This document shows, piece after piece, positions 1 through 8,125 of a stretch of 64,000 bases of DNA. The number at the start of each line of letters is the position of its first letter. The first letter of the stretch is position 1. Origin of the DNA: Oceanihabitans sediminis (GTDB taxonomy: Bacteria > Bacteroidota > Bacteroidia > Flavobacteriales > Flavobacteriaceae); NCBI RefSeq assembly GCF_003337215.1, contig NZ_QPIG01000004.1, forward strand, positions 1 to 64,000. Direction: 5' to 3'. A program made the translations under genes and the position numbers. Below the pieces are notes generated by a model. It worked only from the letters and a program-made list of their open reading frames with translations. It did not search any database and was not told the DNA's origin.

Positions 1-45
1 CTCCTTATTATATGTATACTATAATATAGTATGAATATGATTATT

Positions 46-120
46 AAAAAAAGTAGCCAAAAGATATAGCGGATAGCCTGACTTTACTTAACTCCTAAAA
101 AGTTAAGTAAAGGAACGCCC
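46..120 (-). repeat. Putative interspersed non-coding element with perfect 12-bp hairpin
   Basis: Bases 82-93 and 101-112 are perfect reverse complements around a 7-nt loop. On the minus strand the stretch reads as a G/C-richer block containing GGGCGTTCC, the hairpin, then GGCTATCCGCTATATC and a run of seven T. From memory, similar GGGCGTTCC...GGCTATCCGC elements recur between genes in Bacteroidota chromosomes; I cannot confirm this without a search. It contains no plausible ORF. It could instead be a degenerate terminator of an upstream gene outside the window. Confidence 0.4.
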
Positions 121-259
121 AAGAAATGAAACTTAGCTCTCTCCTATTCTATTTATATGGTAGGTAAGATGTCTTTACATAATAAGCTTCTCTAAATAGA
201 TCCATTTATATATTGTGATGTATCCTGAGAGTAAAACGTAATTTATACTTATATATATA

Positions 260-290
260 TTGTGAGTGAATTTTTATACTATTATATTTG
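260..290 (+). promoter_or_regulatory. Putative thrS promoter (TTG-N20-TATATTTG)
   Basis: TTG at 260-262 and TATATTTG at 283-290 are separated by 20 nt, matching the Bacteroidota primary sigma consensus TTG-N17..23-TAnnTTTG. Transcription would start near 296, giving an untranslated leader of about 15 nt before the thrS ATG at 312. That leaves no room for a T-box or attenuator in front of thrS. Confidence 0.6.
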
Positions 291-311
291 TGCCTCAAAA
301 TTTATGATATA

Positions 312-2246
312 ATGATACAGATTACTTTGCCAGATGGGAGTGTAAAATCTTTTGAAAAGAATGTTACACCTATAGATGTAGCTAAGAGTATTAGCCAAGG
401 TTTAGCTAGAAATGTTATTTCGGCTAGTTTTAATGGTACAACCGTAGAATCTTCTACTCCATTAACCACCGACGGTTCTCTTGTTTTATACACTTGGAAT
501 GACAAGGAAGGTAAAACTGCTTTTTGGCATTCTAGTGCGCACGTTTTAGCTCAAGCACTAGAGGAATTATATCCTGGAGTGAAGCTAACTATTGGTCCGG
601 CTATTGAAAATGGATTCTATTATGATGTAGATTTTGGAGAGCATACAGTTTCTGACAAAGATTTTAAAGCAATCGAAAACAAAATGATTGAGATTGCTCG
701 AGGGAAGCATGAGTTTAAAATGCGTGAAGCGTCAAAAGCGGAAGCTTTAGCTCTTTATATAGATAATGAGTATAAGACAGAGTTAATTGAAAACCTTGAA
801 GATGGTACGATTACTTTTTGTGATCATGACACTTTTACCGACTTATGTAGAGGTGGGCATATTCCTAATACAGGAATTATAAAAGCTGTTAAAATCTTAT
901 CGATTGCTGGTGCTTACTGGAGAGGTGATGAAAATAACACGCAGTTAACAAGAGTATATGGAATTTCTTTCCCTAAACAGAAAGAACTTACAGAATACTT
1001 AGAGTTATTAGAAGAAGCAAAAAAGAGAGACCACAGAAAATTAGGAAAAGAGTTAGAACTTTTTACTTTTTCTCAAAAAGTAGGACAAGGATTACCATTA
1101 TGGTTACCAAAGGGTGCTGCTTTAAGAGAGCGATTAGAGAATTTCTTAAAGAAAGCACAAAAGAAAGCTGGTTACGAAATGGTGGTTACGCCTCATATTG
1201 GTCAGAAAGAACTTTATGAAACTTCTGGTCATTATGCCAAATATGGTGCTGATAGTTTCCAACCGATAAGCACCCCAAAAGAAGGTGAAGAATTTTTATT
1301 GAAACCAATGAACTGTCCGCACCACTGTGAAATATACAACAGTAGCCAATGGTCTTATAAAGATTTACCTAAGCGTTTTGCTGAATTTGGTACAGTATAT
1401 AGATATGAGCAAAGTGGAGAACTACATGGTTTAACAAGAGTTAGAGGTTTTACACAAGATGATGCGCATATATTTTGTACAGCAGATCAATTAGATAAGG
1501 AGTTTAAAGATGTTATTGATTTAGTTCTTTATGTTTTTGGATCTTTAGGATTTGAAAACTTTACTGCTCAAGTATCTTTAAGAGATCCTGAGAACCCAGA
1601 TAAATATATTGGAAGCGAAGAAAACTGGACAAAAGCAGAAAATGCTATCTTAAATGCTGCAAAAGACAAAAATTTAAATTATATTGTTGAAACAGGTGAA
1701 GCTGCTTTTTATGGTCCTAAATTGGATTTCATGGTAAAAGACGCACTTGGAAGACAATGGCAATTAGGTACAATTCAGGTAGATTACACGTTACCAGAGC
1801 GTTTTGATTTAACGTACAAAGGTAGTGACAACGAACTACACAGACCTATAATGATTCATAGAGCTCCTTTTGGAAGTATGGAACGTTTTATTGCTATACT
1901 GCTTGAGCATACAGCAGGAAACTTCCCTCTTTGGTTAATGCCAGATCAAGTTATTGTGCTATCTATTAGTGAGAAATATGAAAAATACGCGAAAAAAGTT
2001 TTAACTTTGCTAGAAAATAACGAAATTCGCGCCTTGGCAGACAATAGAAATGAGACGATGGGTAAGAAAATTAGAGATGCCGAGATGAAAAAGATTCCTT
2101 ATATGATTATTGTAGGGGAGAATGAAGAAGAAGAAAGAAAGATTTCTGTTAGAAAACATGGTGGTGAAGACTTAGGCATGATTAGTGTAGAAGCATTCAC
2201 AGAAATTATTGAAACAGAAGTAAATAAGACATTAAAACAATTTTAA
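312..2246 (+). CDS. thrS: Threonine--tRNA ligase
   Basis: Cytoplasmic class II aminoacyl-tRNA synthetase charging tRNA-Thr. The 644-residue protein has the family layout: an N-terminal TGS domain (starting ITLPDGS), an editing/SAD domain with the [11 protein letters not shown] and CRGGHI zinc-type motifs, a class II core ([31 protein letters not shown]) and a C-terminal anticodon-binding domain. The frame is open from a TTG at 288, but the ATG at 312 is preferred: it gives the normal N-terminus MIQITLPDG and sits about 15 nt after a predicted transcription start. First gene of thrS-infC-rpmI-rplT, a classic translation operon. Nothing is truncated. Confidence 0.97.
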   Translation: MIQITLPDGSVKSFEKNVTPIDVAKSISQGLARNVISASFNGTTVESSTPLTTDGSLVLYTWNDKEGKTAFWHSSAHVLAQALEELYPGVKLTIGPAIENGFYYDVDFGEHTVSDKDFKAIENKMIEIARGKHEFKMREASKAEALALYIDNEYKTELIENLEDGTITFCDHDTFTDLCRGGHIPNTGIIKAVKILSIAGAYWRGDENNTQLTRVYGISFPKQKELTEYLELLEEAKKRDHRKLGKELELFTFSQKVGQGLPLWLPKGAALRERLENFLKKAQKKAGYEMVVTPHIGQKELYETSGHYAKYGADSFQPISTPKEGEEFLLKPMNCPHHCEIYNSSQWSYKDLPKRFAEFGTVYRYEQSGELHGLTRVRGFTQDDAHIFCTADQLDKEFKDVIDLVLYVFGSLGFENFTAQVSLRDPENPDKYIGSEENWTKAENAILNAAKDKNLNYIVETGEAAFYGPKLDFMVKDALGRQWQLGTIQVDYTLPERFDLTYKGSDNELHRPIMIHRAPFGSMERFIAILLEHTAGNFPLWLMPDQVIVLSISEKYEKYAKKVLTLLENNEIRALADNRNETMGKKIRDAEMKKIPYMIIVGENEEEERKISVRKHGGEDLGMISVEAFTEIIETEVNKTLKQF

Positions 2247-2276
2247 AATAATAAGTTTAACTAAAATAGAAAAGTC

Positions 2277-2831
2277 ATAGCAATACGTAGAAGAAGACAG
2301 TCCTCGCCTAGAGTAATAAAAGAGGATCAACACAGAATTAACTCTAAGATTAGATCAGAAGAAGTTCGATTAGTAGGAGATAATGTTGAAATAGGGATAT
2401 ATAAAACCAAGCAAGCATTAGCCATTGCCGATGAGCAAGGTTTAGATCTTGTGGAGATATCACCTAAAGCAGTTCCTCCTGTCTGTAAAGTCATGGACTA
2501 TAAGAAGTTTCTTTACGAACAAAAGAAGCGTGATAAATCTTTAAAATCTAAAGCTACGAAAGTAACTATTAAGGAGATAAGATTTGGTCCTCAGACAGAC
2601 GAACATGACTATGAGTTCAAAAAGAAACATGCAGAAAAGTTCTTAAAAGAAGGCGCAAAGTTGAAAGCTTTTGTATTCTTTAAAGGGCGTTCGATTGTTT
2701 TTAAAGAGCAAGGGCAAATTTTATTATTAAGATTAGCTCAAGATTTAGAAGAACTTGGTAAAGTAGAACAGATGCCTAAATTAGAAGGTAAACGTATGAC
2801 CATGTTCATTGCTCCTAAGAAGAATAAGTAA
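2277..2831 (+). CDS. infC: Translation initiation factor IF-3 (predicted AUA start codon)
   Basis: IF-3 binds the 30S subunit and proofreads start-codon and initiator-tRNA pairing. The first ATG/GTG/TTG-type start in the frame (GTG at 2451) would remove about 58 residues of conserved N-domain. Upstream, in frame, the sequence encodes AIRRRR and [19 protein letters not shown], typical of flavobacterial IF-3, back to a stop at 2262. No ATG, GTG or TTG lies in that interval. The ATA at 2277 (then GCA ATA CGT) aligns with the usual MAIRRRR start, giving 184 aa. Atypical starts in infC are established for E. coli (AUU), where IF-3 represses its own translation. The C-domain ends [11 protein letters not shown]. 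It lies 30 nt after thrS. Confidence 0.9.
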   Translation: MAIRRRRQSSPRVIKEDQHRINSKIRSEEVRLVGDNVEIGIYKTKQALAIADEQGLDLVEISPKAVPPVCKVMDYKKFLYEQKKRDKSLKSKATKVTIKEIRFGPQTDEHDYEFKKKHAEKFLKEGAKLKAFVFFKGRSIVFKEQGQILLLRLAQDLEELGKVEQMPKLEGKRMTMFIAPKKNK

Positions 2832-2842
2832 TGCAATCACCG

Positions 2843-2864
2843 ACACTAAAGAGTTTAGTGTTTT
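2843..2864 (+). promoter_or_regulatory. Hairpin with short U tract between infC and rpmI
   Basis: An 8-bp perfect stem (2843-2850 with 2854-2861, loop GAG) followed by a short T run lies in the 70-nt gap between infC and rpmI. It is weaker than the other terminators in this window. It could be an attenuator, a processing site or a stability hairpin inside the operon. Confidence 0.4.
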
Positions 2865-2901
2865 AAAATAATAAGCGAAATTATAAAACCTAGGAAAAAA
2901 A

Positions 2902-3099
2902 ATGCCTAAAATGAAAACAAAATCTAGTGCTAAGAAGCGTTTCAAGCTTACAGGTACTGGTAAAATAAAAAGAAAGCACGCTTTTAAAAGTCACATCTTA
3001 ACAAAGAAGTCTAAAAAGCGTAAGCTAGCGTTAACTCATGATGGTTTAGTACATAAAGCAGATGAGAACAATGTTAAAGTAATGTTACGTTTAAAGTAA
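2902..3099 (+). CDS. rpmI: 50S ribosomal protein L35
   Basis: Small, very basic 65-residue large-subunit protein. It begins [14 protein letters not shown] and contains the conserved [15 protein letters not shown] region of the L35 family, at full family length. It lies between infC and rplT, the near-universal gene order. ATG start 70 nt after infC; the intervening hairpin suggests tuning of ribosomal-protein expression relative to IF-3. Confidence 0.97.
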   Translation: MPKMKTKSSAKKRFKLTGTGKIKRKHAFKSHILTKKSKKRKLALTHDGLVHKADENNVKVMLRLK

Positions 3100-3121
3100 T
3101 ACTATTTTAATAGGTTAAAAC

Positions 3122-3180
3122 AAATCAATAACCCTGGAGTTAGGCAAACTATAAAGTATCATTAAGTTGGTCGCCTACTA
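3122..3180 (+). promoter_or_regulatory. Possible structured leader of rplT
   Basis: The 99-nt rpmI-rplT gap can fold: TAGGC pairs with GCCTA, and just inside it AACT pairs with AGTT. L20 is known to repress its own operon by binding mRNA structures in E. coli and B. subtilis, so an analogous site here is plausible. The pairing is short and unverified. Confidence 0.3.
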
Positions 3181-3198
3181 CAAAAAACATTTAAAATT

Positions 3199-3543
3199 AT
3201 GCCAAGATCAGTAAATTCAGTAGCGAAGAGAGCCAGAAGAAAAAAGGTTCTTAAGCAAGCAAAAGGTTACTTTGGAAGACGTAAAAACGTTTGGACAGTA
3301 GCAAAAAATGCGGTTGATAAAGCGATGCAATATTCGTACAGAGACCGTAGAAACAAAAAGAGAACATTTCGTGCACTTTGGATCACGCGTATCAACGCAG
3401 GAGCTAGAGAACACGGTTTATCTTATTCACAATTCATGGGGAAAGTTAAAGCTAACAATATCGAATTAAACCGTAAGGTTTTAGCAGATTTAGCTATGAA
3501 CAACCCAGAAGCTTTTAAAGCAATTGTAGATAAAGTAAAATAG
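3199..3543 (+). CDS. rplT: 50S ribosomal protein L20
   Basis: Assembly protein that binds 23S rRNA early in 50S formation. 114 residues, normal length, with the typical basic N-terminal arm ([16 protein letters not shown]), the [10 protein letters not shown] motif and the globular C-terminal half ([21 protein letters not shown]). Last gene of the thrS-infC-rpmI-rplT operon, closed by a strong terminator 35 nt downstream. L20 is the likely autoregulator of this operon by analogy with other bacteria; the sequence alone does not prove that. Confidence 0.97.
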   Translation: MPRSVNSVAKRARRKKVLKQAKGYFGRRKNVWTVAKNAVDKAMQYSYRDRRNKKRTFRALWITRINAGAREHGLSYSQFMGKVKANNIELNRKVLADLAMNNPEAFKAIVDKVK

Positions 3544-3580
3544 GGCGTCTTGCCTAATTGATAACATATTTCGCTTATAA

Positions 3581-3612
3581 AAAATCCGACTCATTTGAGT
3601 CGGATTTTTTTA
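3581..3612. terminator. Bidirectional intrinsic terminator between rplT and the EF-hand gene
   Basis: AAAATCCGACTC and GAGTCGGATTTT form a perfect 12-bp stem (3581-3592 / 3597-3608) flanked by A and T runs. It can end the ribosomal operon on the plus strand and the convergent EF-hand gene on the minus strand. Confidence 0.85.
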
Positions 3613-3909
3613 TTTATCCTTATCTGCAATTTCATCGATTGCAAATTTAAACTCCTCCCAACTGATTAATCCGTCACCATCTTTATCATAGCCTTCAATA
3701 AGTTTTGAAGACACTATTCCACGTATAAATCCATTAATTTCAGCTTGTTTTAGCAAAGCTACTATTTCGCTTTTCTCTAGTTTAGCACTACTATCTTTAT
3801 CAAAAAAAGCAAATGCTTCTTCTGGTGTTTTAAAGTTATTGGTAATAAGAATTTGAATCTTGTATAATATTTGCTCTTTTGTAGACATAGCTATAGTTTT
3901 AGTTGCCAT
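3610..3909 (-). CDS. Small EF-hand protein
   Basis: 99-residue protein with two EF-hand loops: D37-E48 (DKDSSAKLEKSE, somewhat degenerate) and D75-E86 (DKDGDGLISWEE, a textbook calcium loop). No signal peptide or membrane segment is seen, so it is probably cytoplasmic; most bacterial EF-hand proteins I know of are secreted or carry extra domains. An internal ATG (residue 8, MSTKEQ) is an alternative start. It stands alone, convergent to rplT. A calcium-sensor role is inference from the motif; the partner is unknown. Confidence 0.75.
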   Translation of the reverse strand: MATKTIAMSTKEQILYKIQILITNNFKTPEEAFAFFDKDSSAKLEKSEIVALLKQAEINGFIRGIVSSKLIEGYDKDGDGLISWEEFKFAIDEIADKDK

Positions 3910-3996
3910 GTAATTTAATAAAAATAATATTCTTTAATAATATAGTTTTGTTAATAAACATCAAAAATAATAAGAAATCTAGAGAAAAAGCTCAAT

Positions 3997-4027
3997 AAAA
4001 AAACAGCGTTATCAAATGACAACGCTG
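3997..4027 (-). terminator. Terminator of the HK/LytTR operon
   Basis: On the minus strand CAGCGTT(G)...AACGCTG forms a 7-bp G/C-rich stem followed by seven T. It is the first terminator downstream of the response regulator stop at 4357. Confidence 0.7.
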
Positions 4028-4057
4028 CAAATCGAAAAATACTAAACTCCCTAATGC

Positions 4058-4177
4058 TTAATAATCGATTAATAGTTTATTTAACTTATTGTTTATATCA
4101 TAAACATGACTTTTATTTAAATACGTCTTGTTAGAGTCTAATGGTAACCTATATAAAATCAACTTATCCCTAATCAT
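4058..4177 (-). CDS. Hypothetical 39-aa ORF in the 3' region of the regulator operon
   Basis: ATG-to-TAA ORF encoding a lysine- and leucine-rich peptide (starts MIRDKLILYRLPLD, ends LNKLLIDY). It lies between the LytTR regulator and the operon terminator. I do not recognise it, and an ORF of this length in such AT-rich DNA can occur by chance. The only support is its position inside a transcribed region that otherwise has no explanation. Confidence 0.2.
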   Translation of the reverse strand: MIRDKLILYRLPLDSNKTYLNKSHVYDINNKLNKLLIDY

Positions 4178-4356
4178 TAAAATCACACTTGCATACAGAG
4201 GAGTATTTTTGTGATTCGGCTAAATTATAAAATAAAGTGTGTAATAAATGGTATGTATTACTTACAGATTTAAATCATTTTGCAAACCAAAAATATACAT
4301 TTACCAATAATAAAAGAATAAGGTGGGGTGAAATACAATATTTTGTATGTAAATAA

Positions 4357-5025
4357 CTACTTGAAAGATTTAGAAAAAGATCTGGACAAGGGTATCTCTA
4401 CATTATTAATTATCAAAAAATTATACGACACGCGCTGTACTTTATTTATATTAACAATATAAGATCTATGCGATCGTTTAAAAATAACTGAAGGTAGCTT
4501 TTCAGCAACAGTATTTAAAGATTTTCTAATAGTATACTTTTTAGAAACTGTTTGAATATTAACATAATTACCATCTGCGACTATATATTTAATATCATCA
4601 TAATCTAAACTAACTAAATCATAACCATCTTTAAACTGAAAGGTTTGTGATTGCTTTTTAAATATAGCTAAATTGATAGAAGCTAGTAAATCTACTCGTT
4701 TTAAAGGTTTTGTTAAATAGGCATCCGGATTAGTCTTTAAAGCTTCACTCATTAAAGAATAATCTTGCTGTCCGGTTATAAAAATAACTGTTGCATTTTT
4801 GTTTTTGACTTTAGACAGCTCTATACCTGAGTTTTTACCTTTTAAATTAATATCCATTAAAATAATATCTGGTTTAAATTGCTCCATTTCGTATAGAGCT
4901 AATTCTTTGTCGTGTGCAATTTTGATATTTTTAAAATGTTCTTCTTGTAAGATTTCTGAAATATATTCTGCTATAATAACATCATCTTCAACTATTAGGA
5001 TTTTGGCTTCTTGCTGTTTAGTCAT
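4357..5025 (-). CDS. LytTR-family response regulator
   Basis: 222-residue cytoplasmic transcription factor. The N-terminal receiver domain (residues about 8-125) has the acidic pair in IVEDD and the phospho-acceptor Asp58 in ILMDIN, with the conserved lysine in LTKPL. The C-terminal LytTR DNA-binding domain runs from about 130 (DLVSLDYDDIKYIVADGNYVNI) to the end. Its start overlaps the upstream kinase gene by 8 nt, indicating translational coupling, so the pair forms a two-component system. The target genes are not evident. The secreted protein gene upstream in the same operon may be functionally linked. Confidence 0.92.
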   Translation of the reverse strand: MTKQQEAKILIVEDDVIIAEYISEILQEEHFKNIKIAHDKELALYEMEQFKPDIILMDINLKGKNSGIELSKVKNKNATVIFITGQQDYSLMSEALKTNPDAYLTKPLKRVDLLASINLAIFKKQSQTFQFKDGYDLVSLDYDDIKYIVADGNYVNIQTVSKKYTIRKSLNTVAEKLPSVIFKRSHRSYIVNINKVQRVSYNFLIINNVEIPLSRSFSKSFK

Positions 5026-6718
5026 TACTTATTTCTGTTACGAATGAAAATGAAAAACCACTTTTAGTATTAATTTTGTAGTCGATTTTTAATTGTCTGC
5101 AAAGCTTGTCTATAAGCTTTGGTTTTTTGTCTTGGTTACTAGTAGTTGTACCATTATCGGAATAGTTAAAAGATAAGGCATCATTAATTTGAGCCAATTG
5201 AAAATTGATCTTTTTATTTTGTTGATTACCAAAAGCATGTTTTATAGAATTTATAAACAACTCTGTAAGTAATAATCCAAGATACATGGCATAATCTGAA
5301 GGAATTTCTACCGCTTCAACTTTGAAGTTGGTCTTAATATCTTGTTCTTTGAAGATATCGAAAAAACCACTTTTAACATCGTTTAAGTAATTTGATACAT
5401 CAATTTTATTTATGTCATTGCTTTTATAAAGGTGTTTGTGCAATGTTGAAATCGATTCCACTTTAGTTAATATGTTTTTTAATTGTATACTTTCTGTATC
5501 TGATGCTTTTTTTAATTGATCTAATATAAGTATTACCACCAACTGTAAATTATTATTAATTCTGTGATTGGCTTCACTTAACAGAAATTCATTTTCTTTT
5601 GATAAGGCCTTTAATCGCTTGTTATCTTCTTTAGACTTTCTTAAAAAGTAAGCAATCAATAAGATTCCTATAATAGTTATTAAAAACAAACCAATAATAA
5701 TATATAGCTTTGTTTTACTTGATGCCAAAGCTTTATTTTGGTTTTCAATTTCAAGTTTATTTATTTTAATTTGATTTTCTTTCTCTGCAAGCTTATATTT
5801 TTCTTCAAGTTCAAATAAAAACTCATTATGTTCTATATTATAGTATTTATCTGTAAGCTTTAACCTGCGTTCTAAATACTCATACGCTTTAGGTATATTT
5901 TCAAGTTTTTTATAAATATTACGAATGTTATCAATAAATAATATTTCTCCATAAAACAAGTCATTTTCTTGTGCAAACTTTAAGGCATTTAGGCATTCTT
6001 CAAGTGCTTTATTTAATTGATTGTCCTTTATCAATATTCGGGTATAATTAATATAAGCATCGACCTGACTTTGAACTAAATTATTCTCTTTTGCATATTC
6101 AATAAGCTCTTTTAAATAGTTTATAGCTTTTCTATAATCTTTTTTTTCTTCATAAACTCCTGAAATTTCAAGTGTAGCATAAAAAACACCCTTTTTGTCG
6201 TTAACTTTTTTAGATAACTGTAATGCTTTTTTCGCATATAAAAGTGTAGAGTCTGGCTTAAAAAAATGCTCCGTAAACAAAGCTGCTTTTCTTCCATAAA
6301 ACTTTGCCATATTAGCATCGTTAATTTGTTTAACCTTTAATATTAATGATGCTTTATCTAGATGCTCTACAGCTTTATCAAATAATACTCTTTTTCTATA
6401 AAACTCCATCATTTTAACATGATACAAAAATTCTAATTGAATATTATTACTGCTTTTAATTGTAGTAAAAGCCTGAACATAATAACTGTTGGCTACATCA
6501 TAATTTAATTGGAGTTTATAAATTTCGGCTAGTCCTAAAAACAGGTGAATTTTCTGCTCTTCGTTAGTTGTTTCTGCTAAATGTTTCTCATAATAGCTTA
6601 TGGCTTCCTCTAACTTATTTTCATAAATTAAATTCTGACCAAAATCTACAATATCATCCTTTTGAGAAAAGGAGTATGGATAAACAAAAAATAAAATAAG
6701 TAGAAATAAATATTTCAT
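5018..6718 (-). CDS. TPR-containing sensor histidine kinase (HisKA_2 type)
   Basis: 566-residue membrane kinase. A signal peptide is followed by a periplasmic sensor of tetratricopeptide-like helical repeats (about residues 25-300), a coiled segment, one membrane helix (about 330-355, IIIGLFLITIIGILL), then an HRINNNLQ phosphorylation box of the HisKA_2 family and a HATPase domain with N-box (LTELFINSIKHAF) and DNG box. The later glycine boxes are weak, as often seen in this subfamily. It partners the LytTR regulator with which it overlaps by 8 nt. The gene starts only 2 nt after the upstream secreted-protein gene, so all three are probably cotranscribed. Confidence 0.9.
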   Translation of the reverse strand: MKYLFLLILFFVYPYSFSQKDDIVDFGQNLIYENKLEEAISYYEKHLAETTNEEQKIHLFLGLAEIYKLQLNYDVANSYYVQAFTTIKSSNNIQLEFLYHVKMMEFYRKRVLFDKAVEHLDKASLILKVKQINDANMAKFYGRKAALFTEHFFKPDSTLLYAKKALQLSKKVNDKKGVFYATLEISGVYEEKKDYRKAINYLKELIEYAKENNLVQSQVDAYINYTRILIKDNQLNKALEECLNALKFAQENDLFYGEILFIDNIRNIYKKLENIPKAYEYLERRLKLTDKYYNIEHNEFLFELEEKYKLAEKENQIKINKLEIENQNKALASSKTKLYIIIGLFLITIIGILLIAYFLRKSKEDNKRLKALSKENEFLLSEANHRINNNLQLVVILILDQLKKASDTESIQLKNILTKVESISTLHKHLYKSNDINKIDVSNYLNDVKSGFFDIFKEQDIKTNFKVEAVEIPSDYAMYLGLLLTELFINSIKHAFGNQQNKKINFQLAQINDALSFNYSDNGTTTSNQDKKPKLIDKLCRQLKIDYKINTKSGFSFSFVTEISND

Positions 6719-6720
6719 TT

Positions 6721-8004
6721 TTAGGTTTTTTGCTTCTTTTTTCTAGCTGCAGGAAACAGAACGTTATTTAAAATAAGTCTATAGCCAGGGGAAGTTGGGT
6801 ATAACTCTAATTCCGTTTTTGGGTCACCAACCTTATGAGTATAATCTTCTGGATCATGACCACCATAAAATGTAAAGAAGCCTTTTCCTTTTATACCATG
6901 AATATATTTTGCTTCGCCATTGGTTTTGTTTTCTCCCATAACCAATACGTTACTTTTTATTTCATCTCTTGTATATGAAGTAGTTTGCCCCATAAATCCT
7001 TTTACTAAAGCTGTATGGTTTTGGCATAACATGGTTGGTATTGGATCCCATTTTGCCGAAAAATCCATCAGGGTAAAATAGTCTGTTGTTTTAGGAATTT
7101 GTCTTTTCTGTGTCATATCTATACTAGAGAACTCATATACATTGGGGTTTTGCTCTAGTGTAAAATCTGTAAAAGCAAAAGTTTTACTGTAATCTATTTT
7201 ACTTTGGTAGTTTGGATCACTTGCATCACCATCAAACATTGGCTCACATATATCTACTCCTTGTGCAGATAAAGCAATATCAAAACTGTCTGTAGCACTA
7301 CACATGGCAAACATAAAGCCCCCTCCTATTACATAATCTCTAATTTTTAAGGCAACGTCTAATTTTTGTTCAGAAACTTTAGAATACCCCAGTTTTGCTG
7401 CTAATGCTTCGGCATCTTTCTTTTCTTGAATATACCATGCCGCGGTTCTGTAGGCTCTGTAAAACTTTCCGTATTGCCCAGTAAAATCTTCGTGATGCAA
7501 ATGTAGCCAATCGTATAATAAAAGTGTATCGCTCAAAACTTCCTCATCATAAATAGTTTCGTAAGGAATTTCTGCATAGCTTAAAACCATAGTTACTGCA
7601 TCGTCCCAGGGTAATTTCCCTTTAGGTGTATAAACGGCAATTTTAGGAGCTTTTTCTAGTACTACGGCATCCATATTCTTACTTGGACTGCTAATTTCTT
7701 CAAGAATACTTGCAGCTTTAGCATCGGAAATTACTTCAAAAGAAACCCCTCTTATTTGACATTCTCTCTGAATTTCTTCAGAATCTGGCAACAAAAAGGA
7801 TCCTCCTCTATAGTTAAGAAGCCACTGTACTTTTAACTGTTTATCTAAGGTCCAATAAGTAATTCCGTAAGCTTTTAAATGATTTTTTTGCGTTTCGGCA
7901 TCCATTGGAATAAGAATAAATGAAGCAAATGAAGGCAAGCTTAAAATTAACAGAAGGAATAAGATGCTTAATTTTTTCAAAGTATAATAGTAATTATTAG
8001 TCAT
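6721..8004 (-). CDS. Conserved Bacteroidota secreted protein (often labelled asparagine synthetase B)
   Basis: Exported protein of about 427 residues with a cleavable signal peptide ending near SFASF. Close relatives in flavobacteria are commonly annotated as asparagine synthetase B, but I see none of the motifs of that enzyme: no N-terminal Cys amidotransferase and no SGGxDS ATP-pyrophosphatase loop. The glycine-rich GGGFMFAMCSATD with a central Cys, and the later FFTFYGGHDPEDY, recall class I glutamine-amidotransferase-like or ThuA-like folds; this is inference. The frame is open to 8052, but ATG at 8004 (MTNNYYYTLKK) gives a better signal peptide. It lies 2 nt upstream of the TPR kinase gene. 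Confidence 0.75.
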   Translation of the reverse strand: MTNNYYYTLKKLSILFLLLILSLPSFASFILIPMDAETQKNHLKAYGITYWTLDKQLKVQWLLNYRGGSFLLPDSEEIQRECQIRGVSFEVISDAKAASILEEISSPSKNMDAVVLEKAPKIAVYTPKGKLPWDDAVTMVLSYAEIPYETIYDEEVLSDTLLLYDWLHLHHEDFTGQYGKFYRAYRTAAWYIQEKKDAEALAAKLGYSKVSEQKLDVALKIRDYVIGGGFMFAMCSATDSFDIALSAQGVDICEPMFDGDASDPNYQSKIDYSKTFAFTDFTLEQNPNVYEFSSIDMTQKRQIPKTTDYFTLMDFSAKWDPIPTMLCQNHTALVKGFMGQTTSYTRDEIKSNVLVMGENKTNGEAKYIHGIKGKGFFTFYGGHDPEDYTHKVGDPKTELELYPTSPGYRLILNNVLFPAARKKKQKT

Positions 8005-8071
8005 TATAGTAAATATACAACATAGTAAATACTTATTGAATAATACCCACAAAATTAAATTACATGCATAA

Positions 8072-8110
8072 AAAAAGGCTTGTTAAGAGATTCTCCCAAC
8101 AAGCCTTTTT
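8072..8110. terminator. Intrinsic terminator downstream of the AI-2E family gene
   Basis: AAAAAGGCTTGTT and AACAAGCCTTTTT form a perfect 13-bp stem around a 13-nt loop. It ends the minus-strand permease gene at 8126. Confidence 0.85.
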
Positions 8111-8125
8111 ATTAATTGTTATTAT

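Larger units (their letters stand above)
3910..4356. other. 447-bp intergenic region with a minus-strand terminator
   Basis: The region between the EF-hand gene and the LytTR regulator is AT-rich. It holds the upstream region of the EF-hand gene, a terminator for the regulator operon (3997-4027) and an unusually long 3' region of about 330 nt between the regulator stop codon and that terminator. A 39-codon ORF lies inside it (listed separately). I see nothing else. Confidence 0.6.

Noticed and set aside
1-311. T-box or threonine leader peptide upstream of thrS
   Set aside because: No T-box core sequence and no run of Thr codons was found; a good promoter lies only about 15 nt before the start codon.
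2451-2831. infC starting at GTG 2451
   Set aside because: This start would delete most of the conserved IF-3 N-domain, which is encoded in frame upstream.
6721-8052. Asparagine synthetase B
   Set aside because: Flavobacterial homologues often carry this name, but the amidotransferase Cys1 and the ATP-pyrophosphatase motif are absent and the protein has a signal peptide.
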